From NCBI GenBank assembly GCA_022563615.1, contig JADFMZ010000222.1, positions 1-5,707 of the forward strand: 5,707 nucleotides of DNA. The letters run 5' to 3'. Of this stretch, positions 1-5,498 are shown piece after piece. The notes below the pieces were generated by a model. That model did not search any database, had not been told where the DNA came from, and was given only the letters and a program-made list of their open reading frames with translations. How positions within the stretch are numbered: position 1 is the stretch's first letter; each line of letters starts with the position of its first letter. The stretch comes from Planctomycetota bacterium. GTDB taxonomy: Bacteria > Planctomycetota > Phycisphaerae > UBA1845. The translations under genes and the position numbers were made by a program.

Positions 1-182
1 CGTGGCGGAACGTCTGCCGCAAGCGCGATCGGCTCGACGCTCTTGCGCGGCAAGTCCGAAAGCTGCCCCGACACGTAGGTCCGCAGGTGTTCGCGCGGCT
101 CGCTGCGACCGAAGCAATCGTCGAACTCGCCCAGGAAACCCATCAACTCCGATCCCAATCCAGCAATCTCTTTCGCATCCAT
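1..182 (-). CDS. IS701-family transposase, N-terminal fragment (cut by window edge)
   Basis: Sixty complete codons are visible, starting at an ATG at 182 and open to the left edge. The peptide begins MDAKEIAGLG, then has a CFGR motif near residue 24, R-x-H-L near 30-33, and the stretch SDLPRKSVEPIALAA at about 42-56. This N-terminal pattern (a conserved FxDCFGR block followed by LPRKSVEPIALA) is what I recognise from IS701-type DDE transposases (DDE_5 group), which cut and paste DNA at element ends. The catalytic DDE residues lie beyond the window. The start is fixed by a strong GGAGGA Shine-Dalgarno at 196-191, eight bases upstream; an overlapping ATG at 178 is out of frame. The gene reads in the same direction as ftsK, so ftsK read-through transcripts would enter it. 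Whether the full gene is intact cannot be judged. Confidence 0.85.
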   Translation of the reverse strand, partial: MDAKEIAGLGSELMGFLGEFDDCFGRSEPREHLRTYVSGQLSDLPRKSVEPIALAADVPP

Positions 183-187
183 GCCGT

Positions 188-219
188 AAGTCCTCCAATG
201 ACAACCACTTGGAAGACTT
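188..219 (-). promoter_or_regulatory. Hairpin sequestering the transposase ribosome binding site
   Basis: In the minus-strand transcript, AAGUCUUCCAA (219-209) pairs with UUGGAGGACUU (198-188): 11 pairs, ten Watson-Crick and one G-U, around a 10-base loop. The second arm contains the whole GGAGGA Shine-Dalgarno of the transposase. Transcripts entering from ftsK would include both arms and fold, hiding the site; a transcript starting inside the element past position 209 would not. IS10, IS50 and IS30 are known to use this kind of leader to stop host read-through from activating the transposase. Application to this element is inference. Confidence 0.6.
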
Positions 220-223
220 CATC

Positions 224-250
224 GGCTCAACTCACAGCCTCGCTTGAGCC
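224..250 (-). repeat. Inverted repeat GGCTCAA/TTGAGCC downstream of ftsK
   Basis: GGCTCAA at 224-230 and TTGAGCC at 244-250 are perfect complements separated by 13 bases; two more pairs form beyond a mismatch. The hairpin lies 18 bases past the ftsK stop. It has no U-run after it, so it is not a textbook intrinsic terminator. It could weaken read-through from ftsK, or be part of the insertion-sequence end. Confidence 0.45.
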
Positions 251-267
251 TATCCGGCGCTGTAGTA

Positions 268-2748
268 CTAAGGTTGGGGCTCGAACTCGTCGCTCTCATT
301 CTCCTCCTCGTCGGCGGCATAGCCGCGTTGGGAGTCTGCAGCCACGTGGGCTTGGAGTTTCCGCCATTGCGCGAGGGTCATCAGAACTTCGCGGGCCTGC
401 GAGCTTTTGTATTCTCCCACGATGCCGGCGTCACCCATCTGGTCGATCAGGCGGGACGCACGCGAATAGCCGATGGTAAGCCGGCGCTGCAAGAGACTGA
501 CGCTGCCCCTTTTGGATTCAAGAACCATTCGGACCGCATCTTCGAAAAGAGGATCGCGCATCCCGGACTGGTCGTCGGAGTTGGGCGACTTAATTCGCAT
601 CAATTCGGGGTGGAACTCCGGCTCAGCGCGAGAGGCAAGATCTTCGAGCACGGCGTGCACTTCCGAGTCGTCCATAAACGTGCCTTGCGCGCGGATCAAC
701 TCATGCATCCCCGGCGGCAGGAAGAGCATGTCGCCCTGCCCCATCAACACCTCGCCGCCGTTTTGATCGAGCACGATGCGTGAATCCAACCGAGAAGCGA
801 CCCGGAAGCAAATCCGGCAGGGCATGTTCGATTTAATCAACCCGGTAACGACCTTCACCTCGGGCCTCTGCGTGGCGACGATGATATGAACCCCCACGGC
901 GCGAGACTTTTGCGCCAATCGACACAGATGATGCTCCACCTCTCGCGCGGCGGTCATCATCAGGTCCGCCAATTCGTCGATGATGATGACGATGTATGGC
1001 ATGTGGACCGCGATGCTTGCTTTTTCCTGAGCGTCGGCAGGCTTAAGCCGCTCGTACAGGGCCTCTTTCCCCAGGTCATTGTACGCGGCGATGTTCTTGA
1101 CGCGGGCCTCTGCCAGCAGCTCGTATCGTTCCTCCATTTTGGTGGTGGCCCATTCCAGAATTTTCTCCGCCCGGGCCATGTCGGTCACGATCGGGCACAT
1201 CAGATGGGGAACGCCCTTGAACTGACTCAGCTCCACCAGCTTCGGGTCGATCAGGATCATCTTTACGTGGTCGGGCCGCTTGGTCATCAACAGACTTAGG
1301 ATGATGGTGTTGAGGCACACGCTCTTGCCGGAGCCGGTGGTGCCGGCGATCAACAGGTGCGGCATGTCGGCCAGGTCCGTGACCAGCGGTCCTCCCCCGG
1401 CGTCCTTGCCGAGAAACAACGGCAAACGCATTTCGGAGGCACGCTTGCCCGACGTCAACAGCAATTCCTTGAGCCGCACCTTTTCTTTTCGGCGGTTGGG
1501 TACTTCGATGCCGACCGTGTTCTTGCCTGGAATCGGCGCCACGACGCGAACCGTTTGGGATCGCAACGCCCGGGCAATGTCGTTGGTCAACGTCGCAACC
1601 TGCGAGACCTTGATGCCGGCGCCGAGGCGAAGCTCAAACATCGTAATGACCGGGCCGGTATCAATTTCCACGACCTGGGCTTCAAGACGGAAGTCCTCCA
1701 GCGTTTGCTCCAGCACTCGGGCCTGTTCCCGCACGACCACTTCCTGTTGCTTGTCGAACCCGAAAGTCGGCGCCTCCAGCAGGCTGGGCGAAGGGAGTCG
1801 CCAGTTCTCAATTTGTCTAGGATAGGGCTCCGCTCGGGCCAGCTCGCGGGGTGACAGGAACTTCACGATCGGACGAAGGAGTCGCTTCGCAGTGCCGGGC
1901 GGCTCAGTTCGGGTTGACGATGTCGTTCGGTTCTCGTCAGGTTGAGTCGCCCCGGCGCGCCGATGCTCGGTCGTCCGAGCTTGGGTTTCAGGCTCTTCCG
2001 ATGGCTCGCGGTCGGATGCGGGTTCGTCTTCGTCGGTTGTGGCGACCGCCCGCGCACGGATACGCCGACGCGGCCCGACCGGCTTGGAACTGAGCAGTCC
2101 CACCCGCTCCTCTGTCGTTACTCCCTCCGCAACAGAGATCGGCTGCGGTGCGAAGACGATGCGCAACCGCCTGAGGCATCGGGCCGGCAGGTCGCCTGCG
2201 GTGTGGGCGATCCGACCGATCGTCGAGGGCAGCTTTAAGACCCAACCCTGCGTGGTGAACAACAGCGCAACGACCGTGGCGGCGGCCAGCACGATTACCG
2301 TACCCGTTCGGTCGAGAGATTCTCGAAGCAGTTCACCCAGGGCATAGCCGGCTAAACCGCCGCTGCCCACCGGCAAGGCGCCGCTTCCAGAGCCCCAAAT
2401 CAGGTGCGCAGTTGCCGACGAGCACGCCACCAGAAGGGCTAGCCCCAAGGCGCGCTCCCAAAAACTTTCGACCGGGCCTCGAGCGAGCCGCAAGAAAGCC
2501 GTTAGCGTGGCAAACAACAAGAGCGGGTAGGTTCCGTGCCCCAAATAGTAGGTCAGGTGGTAGGCACACCAAGCCCCCACCATGCCGCAGGCGTTGGCAA
2601 AGGGCGAGTTATTCGGATATTGCTCGGGACTAGGCCAATCCCCGGCGTCAAAGGTGATCAGCGCCGGCCAGAGGAACAGACATGTCGCCAACACGCCGAT
2701 CGGAAACAGAAGGGAACGAGGGGCTGCGGGCTGGGAGTTGTTCCACAT
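268..2748 (-). CDS. ftsK: DNA translocase FtsK/SpoIIIE
   Basis: Membrane-anchored, ATP-driven hexameric pump that moves chromosome DNA through the division septum and, in the classic system, directs XerCD dimer resolution at dif. With the ATG at 2748 the protein has 826 residues, close to SpoIIIE and shorter than E. coli FtsK. In order: hydrophobic segments at about 13-33, 51-88, 100-118 and 149-168; a charged Thr/Arg/Glu-rich linker at about 225-295; the alpha/beta motor from about 325, with Walker A GTTGSGKS (469-476), Walker B IVIIIDEL (D591, E592) and ATQRP (625-629); and a C-terminal gamma winged helix at 731-793 with SLLQRRLTIGYSRASRLI, the DNA-orientation reader. An acidic tail follows. 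A TTG seven codons upstream (2769) is an alternative start; neither has a convincing Shine-Dalgarno. The stop is TAG at 270-268. It lies downstream of the YHS gene on the same strand and may share its transcript. Confidence 0.97.
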   Translation of the reverse strand: MWNNSQPAAPRSLLFPIGVLATCLFLWPALITFDAGDWPSPEQYPNNSPFANACGMVGAWCAYHLTYYLGHGTYPLLLFATLTAFLRLARGPVESFWERALGLALLVACSSATAHLIWGSGSGALPVGSGGLAGYALGELLRESLDRTGTVIVLAAATVVALLFTTQGWVLKLPSTIGRIAHTAGDLPARCLRRLRIVFAPQPISVAEGVTTEERVGLLSSKPVGPRRRIRARAVATTDEDEPASDREPSEEPETQARTTEHRRAGATQPDENRTTSSTRTEPPGTAKRLLRPIVKFLSPRELARAEPYPRQIENWRLPSPSLLEAPTFGFDKQQEVVVREQARVLEQTLEDFRLEAQVVEIDTGPVITMFELRLGAGIKVSQVATLTNDIARALRSQTVRVVAPIPGKNTVGIEVPNRRKEKVRLKELLLTSGKRASEMRLPLFLGKDAGGGPLVTDLADMPHLLIAGTTGSGKSVCLNTIILSLLMTKRPDHVKMILIDPKLVELSQFKGVPHLMCPIVTDMARAEKILEWATTKMEERYELLAEARVKNIAAYNDLGKEALYERLKPADAQEKASIAVHMPYIVIIIDELADLMMTAAREVEHHLCRLAQKSRAVGVHIIVATQRPEVKVVTGLIKSNMPCRICFRVASRLDSRIVLDQNGGEVLMGQGDMLFLPPGMHELIRAQGTFMDDSEVHAVLEDLASRAEPEFHPELMRIKSPNSDDQSGMRDPLFEDAVRMVLESKRGSVSLLQRRLTIGYSRASRLIDQMGDAGIVGEYKSSQAREVLMTLAQWRKLQAHVAADSQRGYAADEEENESDEFEPQP

Positions 2749-2868
2749 GGAGTCGCGCTGAATCTGCAAGCGGCCCTGGACCTTAGACGAACCGCGCTGC
2801 CTGGGATATCGGCTGGACCCCCGCGCCGGCTGGAGGGAAACTGACCGGCCCGATGATGCAATCGCGGA

Positions 2869-3678
2869 TCAACGCCCCTTGTCTTTGAGCTCTTTCCAAT
2901 TGGCGTCGGCCTGCATGAGAAACCGCCTGGGGTTGGTCATGAACTCTTGCTTGGAAGCAGGATCGGCAAACATGAAGACCTTGCCCTCGGCGGGGAGAAA
3001 GACGTTCGGGTCGCTCGGGTAGAGGTGGTTCTTGGCTACCGCCAGCGTACAGAACCCTTCATATTGCGGGGCATACTTCATTGGGTTTTTCTGGAAGGCG
3101 GCCAACGCCTCGGCGTCGGCGAGATGGTAGATCCATTTGTGGTGGACATGTTTGAATTTCTCGCTGCCTAAGACAGTGCGGAACACGCGCTGGAAGGAAA
3201 CGGGGCAGTATCCCTGAATAGCGGGCCTGGCGAACCGTTCAACCGCTGGGCCGATATAGTGCTCGGGGCGTTTTTCGTAGGAGCGCCGGGCACGCTCGGA
3301 GGAGAATAGGTAAACCTTACCCTCATGGACGGCGAATACTTCGGGGTCGCCGTCGAATCGATTGGCGTAAGGACCGCCCAGCGCCGTGGTACAAAGCCCG
3401 CCGAATTGAGGCAGAAACTTCTGCGGGTTTGCGTCAAACGCCTTCTTCGCCTCAGCGCTGGACAGATGATACAGCTTCCCCCGATCGGTCGAGGCGTGGG
3501 CTGGATCACCTTGGGTCGCTTTGCCGAGCAGCAAATAGGCGGCGGGGCAATAGCCCTTCAGCTCGGGGTCGAGTTTCGGATCCTCCCCGAAGCCCGGCTG
3601 CGGAGTACTCAATACCAGAGCCGCCGCGCCGACTACGGCGCTGCGGACGATTCCCCTTTTTCTGTTGTGCAACATCAC
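2869..3678 (-). CDS. Exported protein with four YHS-like modules (two duplicated pairs)
   Basis: 269 residues from GTG at 3678, or 268 from the adjacent ATG at 3675; GGAG at 3690-3687 sits 8 bases before the GTG and 11 before the ATG. The N-terminus has a basic stretch (HNRKRGIVR), a hydrophobic core (about 13-24) and a likely cleavage near PGFG/ED, so export to the periplasm is expected. The mature part holds four YHS-like units, each with a single Cys (C44, C96, C158, C210), then a Y/F-rich strand (KLYHL, KVYLF, WIYHL, KVFMF) and an 'F/Y-x(3)-NP-x-x-F/Y' type ending. Units 1 and 3 begin GYCP; units 2 and 4 begin G-[LF]-CT. YHS domains are usually tied to metal sites or metal transport, but the second Cys cluster of classic YHS domains is absent here. 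No CXXCH heme motif and no other Cys is present. Function unknown; a metal or cofactor-binding role is only an inference. ftsK follows about 120 bp downstream. Confidence 0.85.
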   Translation of the reverse strand: MMLHNRKRGIVRSAVVGAAALVLSTPQPGFGEDPKLDPELKGYCPAAYLLLGKATQGDPAHASTDRGKLYHLSSAEAKKAFDANPQKFLPQFGGLCTTALGGPYANRFDGDPEVFAVHEGKVYLFSSERARRSYEKRPEHYIGPAVERFARPAIQGYCPVSFQRVFRTVLGSEKFKHVHHKWIYHLADAEALAAFQKNPMKYAPQYEGFCTLAVAKNHLYPSDPNVFLPAEGKVFMFADPASKQEFMTNPRRFLMQADANWKELKDKGR

Positions 3679-3741
3679 GCCGATGGCTCCATTGCTTTTC
3701 GGTCCAAATCGAATTCGCTCAAGTCCTCTTCCCTTAGATGT

Positions 3742-3769
3742 TTTGTATGCCTTCGACGAACAATGTCAA
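3742..3769 (-). promoter_or_regulatory. Predicted sigma70-type promoter for the YHS gene
   Basis: On the minus strand a perfect TTGACA (-35, 3769-3764) is followed, after 16 bases, by TACAAA (-10, 3747-3742; four of six matches to TATAAT). Transcription would start near 3735, giving a leader of roughly 57 bases before the YHS start at 3678. ftsK, in the same direction, could be served by the same promoter, since I see no clear promoter in the 120-bp gap before it. Confidence 0.5.
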
Positions 3770-3856
3770 GCGGTCTGCGCCGCAGCGTGCCGCGCCCTGC
3801 ATGGGGCTTCGACTAATGGGTTAGGAACCCGTCTACAGGCCGCCGATCGCCCGCCC

Positions 3857-3885
3857 TTTATGAGGGATGCAGGTAGGCATATACT
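3857..3885 (+). promoter_or_regulatory. Predicted promoter for the hydroxyacyl-CoA dehydrogenase gene
   Basis: TATACT at 3880-3885 (five of six matches to TATAAT) is 17 bases after TTTATG (3857-3862), a poor -35 (three of six). Transcription would start near 3892, only about three bases before the ATG at 3895, implying a leaderless or nearly leaderless mRNA. This agrees with the absence of any Shine-Dalgarno there. The -35 is weak, so the call rests mainly on the -10. Confidence 0.35.
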
Positions 3886-3894
3886 TATGACACC

Positions 3895-5112
3895 ATGATC
3901 AAAACAATCGCAGTGGTAGGAGCCGGGACGATGGGGACGGGAATTGCGCAGCTCGCTGCGCGTTGCGGCTGTACGGTCCGGCTGATTGAGGTCAACGGCG
4001 ATGTGCTGCGTCGGTCGCTGGAGGAGGTTAGGAAACGACTCGATCGCTCCGTCGAGAAGGGTAAGATTGAAGCGGCCCAGCGCGACGCCATCCTGGAACG
4101 AATCCAACCAGGCCAGAGAATCGAAGGTTTGGAAGCGGTCGAACTGGCGATCGAAGCGGTTGTCGAGGATCTTGCCGTGAAGCAACGCGTATTCGCTGCA
4201 CTGGAAGAGGCCGCTCCGCCAACCGCTGTGTTGGCGACTAATACCTCGTCACTCTCAATCACGAAAATCGCCCAAGGCATCAAAGATCCATCCCGAGTCG
4301 TTGGGATGCACTTTTTCAACCCGGCGCCGGTCATGCCGCTGGTGGAGATCATCGCAGGTAAGGCCAGCAGCGAAGCCTCTCTCGACCTGGCCTGCGAGAC
4401 CGCAAAGGCCTGGGGAAAGACGCCCGTTCGAGCGAAAGACACGCCGGGATTTATCGTCAACCGAGTAGCCCGAGGCTATTATCTTGAGGCTCTTCGCCTG
4501 CTCGGGGAGGGCGTAGCCGGTGTCGATGAAATCGACGCGGTTATGAAACGCTTCGGCGGTTTTCGAATGGGTCCATTCGAACTGATGGACCTGGTCGGCC
4601 TGGACGTCAACCTGGCGGTCAGCACCTCGGTGTGGGAGCAGATGGGCAAGCACGCGCGCTTTACGCCCCACGAAATCCAACGTGAGTTGGTCGAGCAAGG
4701 CGCACTTGGACGCAAATCCGGTCGAGGGTTTTACCTTTACGATGGCGATCATCCCCTGCCGGCCCATTCCGTACACCGACGCAGTTATGAACTTTCGCCG
4801 TTGCTGTCGGATGCGATGCTGGCGTTTGCCACGCGGGCGGGCGCGGGCGAAGCCAACAGCACCGAGCAATACGTCTTTACCCGAATCCTCGGTGCGATCC
4901 TCAACGAAGCCGGCCACGCTTATTCAGACGGTGTGGCTGGCAGCGACGATATCGACATCGCCATGCTGAAAGGAACGAATTACCCGAAAGGTCCGCTGGC
5001 CTGGGCCGACGCCATTGGTCATCGCACCGTAAGGGGATTGCTCAAGACGTTGAACGATAAGATCGGTGACGGGCGTTATGAGCCCGCATCGCTCTTCGCC
5101 AAGGCCTTCTGA
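3895..5112 (+). CDS. paaH: 3-hydroxyacyl-CoA dehydrogenase, PaaH-like
   Basis: NAD-dependent oxidation of a (3S)-3-hydroxyacyl-CoA to the 3-oxoacyl-CoA; PaaH proper acts on 3-hydroxyadipyl-CoA in phenylacetate breakdown. The 405-residue protein has an N-terminal Rossmann fold with GAGTMG (9-14) and an acidic E32 for the NAD ribose. Catalytic residues S118 (NTSS), H139 (MHFFNP), E151 and N189 (PGFIVNR) keep the 21-12-38 spacing of human S137/H158/E170/N208. Two C-terminal 3HCDH domains follow, about 184-282 and 325-405, the second with NYPKGPLAW. Remembered E. coli PaaH (475 residues) shares the two-domain layout, the WGK-x-PVR block and the end 'RYxPxSL', but has a longer linker between the domains. 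The start is firm: an in-frame TAG lies at 3874-3876 and no other start codon intervenes. No Shine-Dalgarno is seen. Next downstream is a PaaJ/PcaF-type thiolase, the next enzyme in the route. True substrate is not determined; a general beta-oxidation role is possible. Confidence 0.93.
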   Translation: MIKTIAVVGAGTMGTGIAQLAARCGCTVRLIEVNGDVLRRSLEEVRKRLDRSVEKGKIEAAQRDAILERIQPGQRIEGLEAVELAIEAVVEDLAVKQRVFAALEEAAPPTAVLATNTSSLSITKIAQGIKDPSRVVGMHFFNPAPVMPLVEIIAGKASSEASLDLACETAKAWGKTPVRAKDTPGFIVNRVARGYYLEALRLLGEGVAGVDEIDAVMKRFGGFRMGPFELMDLVGLDVNLAVSTSVWEQMGKHARFTPHEIQRELVEQGALGRKSGRGFYLYDGDHPLPAHSVHRRSYELSPLLSDAMLAFATRAGAGEANSTEQYVFTRILGAILNEAGHAYSDGVAGSDDIDIAMLKGTNYPKGPLAWADAIGHRTVRGLLKTLNDKIGDGRYEPASLFAKAF

Positions 5113-5120
5113 GGTTAAGG

Positions 5121-5205
5121 CACTCTAACAATACTGAGCCGCAGGCTTTAGCCTGCGCGATCATCCCGTAGCTGCGATCGTTCGTAACGATGTTTTGTTA
5201 GAGTG
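5121..5205. repeat. 85-bp element with 11-bp inverted ends enclosing two hairpins
   Basis: CACTCTAACAA (5121-5131) and TTGTTAGAGTG (5195-5205) are perfect complements. Between them are two further perfect hairpins: CGCAGGCT/AGCCTGCG (5140-5147 and 5150-5157, two-base gap) and ATCGTT/AACGAT (5177-5182 and 5186-5191, three-base loop). As RNA or single-stranded DNA this folds into a three-way junction. It starts nine bases after the dehydrogenase stop. It could be a MITE or REPIN-like element, or act as a 3' structure protecting the mRNA. There is no clear target duplication. Confidence 0.6.
5136..5160 (-). repeat. REP-like palindrome, copy 1
   Basis: Reads GAGCCGCAGGC, TTTA, GCCTGCGCGA on the plus strand. 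Both arms (11 and 10 bases) recur exactly, in inverted orientation, at 5364-5395; only the loop differs. It forms the first inner hairpin of the 85-bp element. Confidence 0.55.
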
Positions 5206-5206
5206 A

Positions 5207-5316
5207 CTAGTGCTTTGTCACACCTAAGTTCTCGGGTGTGCCACTGCTCTTGAGCAGTGTAGATGCTCGACACGGCGTGGACCGAACCCGAAGATTTATG
5301 TGTGACAAAGCACTAG
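5207..5316. repeat. 110-bp MITE-like element with 17-bp perfect inverted ends
   Basis: CTAGTGCTTTGTCACAC (5207-5223) and its exact complement (5300-5316) bound the element. The similarity continues inward with gaps, giving 27 of 31 paired positions (5207-5237 against 5286-5316). The centre holds another perfect hairpin, CACTGCTC/GAGCAGTG (5242-5249 and 5252-5259). No coding capacity. The CTAG at each end is itself a palindrome, so it may be either the last bases of the inverted repeat or a CTAG or TA target duplication. Small size, no gene, and long matching ends are the hallmarks of a non-autonomous transposable element; mobility is inferred, not shown. Confidence 0.7.
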
Positions 5317-5363
5317 GGCTGGTTAACAAGATATGATTTGAAGCGGGCACGGTACTCCGACGT

Positions 5364-5395
5364 TCGCGCAGGCTTTTCTAAAATGCCTGCGGCTC
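5364..5395 (+). repeat. REP-like palindrome, copy 2
   Basis: TCGCGCAGGC (5364-5373) and GCCTGCGGCTC (5385-5395) match copy 1 at 5136-5160 in inverted orientation. The stem CGCAGGC/GCCTGCG (5367-5373 and 5385-5391) encloses an A/T-rich 11-base loop in place of the 4 bases of copy 1. Flanks outside the core do not match copy 1. Confidence 0.55.
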
Positions 5396-5447
5396 GGTTT
5401 GGTATGAAGCTCTAAGTCGAGCTCGGTCTGACGTTGTCCCCCAACTT

Positions 5448-5471
5448 GTTGTCGGGCGGAGCCCGACCAAC
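5448..5471. repeat. Hairpin GTCGGGC/GCCCGAC before the thiolase gene
   Basis: GTCGGGC (5451-5457) and GCCCGAC (5461-5467) pair perfectly over a GGA loop, and GTT/AAC extend the stem after one bulged C. It ends 27 bases before the thiolase ATG, so it would lie in the leader of a transcript covering both genes. There is no T-run after it. It may be another dispersed palindrome rather than a regulator. Confidence 0.5.
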
Positions 5472-5498
5472 CTGCGAATACCGCGATAGGATACCACC

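Larger units (their letters stand above)
1..267 (-). mobile_element. Partial insertion sequence, IS701-like, upstream end only
   Basis: The leftmost stretch carries the 5' end of a DDE transposase gene plus its leader, so the window enters an insertion sequence whose body lies off the left edge. The right boundary is uncertain: it must fall between the transposase start (182) and the ftsK stop codon (268-270). IS701-family elements are known to duplicate a 4-bp YTAR target; CTAA at 268-271 would fit such a target but cannot be tested without the other end. The terminal inverted repeat cannot be named for the same reason. Two inverted repeats (188-219 and 224-250) fill the leader. Confidence 0.6.
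5113..5498. other. 386-bp non-coding spacer packed with palindromes
   Basis: No credible gene is seen between the dehydrogenase stop and the thiolase start. Most of the space is taken by inverted repeats, listed separately: 5121-5205, 5207-5316, 5364-5395 and 5448-5471. No intrinsic terminator with a T-run follows the dehydrogenase, and no convincing -35/-10 pair precedes the thiolase; TATGAT (5332-5337) and TAAAAT (5379-5384) resemble -10 boxes but have no matching -35. Confidence 0.7.

Noticed and set aside
886..1854. Long open frames on the plus strand opposite ftsK (for example 886-1299, 1280-1825, 1357-1854)
   Set aside because: They lie antisense to a clear FtsK motor domain in GC-rich DNA, have no recognisable motifs, and overlap one another in several frames.
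2770..2868. Separate promoter for ftsK in the gap after the YHS gene
   Set aside because: I found no convincing -35/-10 pair on the minus strand; TTGCAT near 2857 has no matching -10.
3818..3830. Palindrome GGGTTAGGAACCC in the divergent spacer, a possible operator
   Set aside because: Only five base pairs per arm, one copy, and about 27 bases upstream of the weak -35; not enough to call a binding site.
4255..4917. A 220-codon minus-strand open frame inside the dehydrogenase gene
   Set aside because: It mirrors a well-conserved coding region with intact catalytic residues on the other strand and shows no family features of its own.
5140..5157. Intrinsic terminator for the dehydrogenase gene
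   Set aside because: The stem is strong but the loop is minimal and no T-run follows; the same palindrome recurs inverted at 5364-5395, which points to a repeat.
5207..5316. CRISPR-like or tandem repeat array
   Set aside because: The repeated units here are inverted, not direct, and there are no regularly spaced direct repeats.
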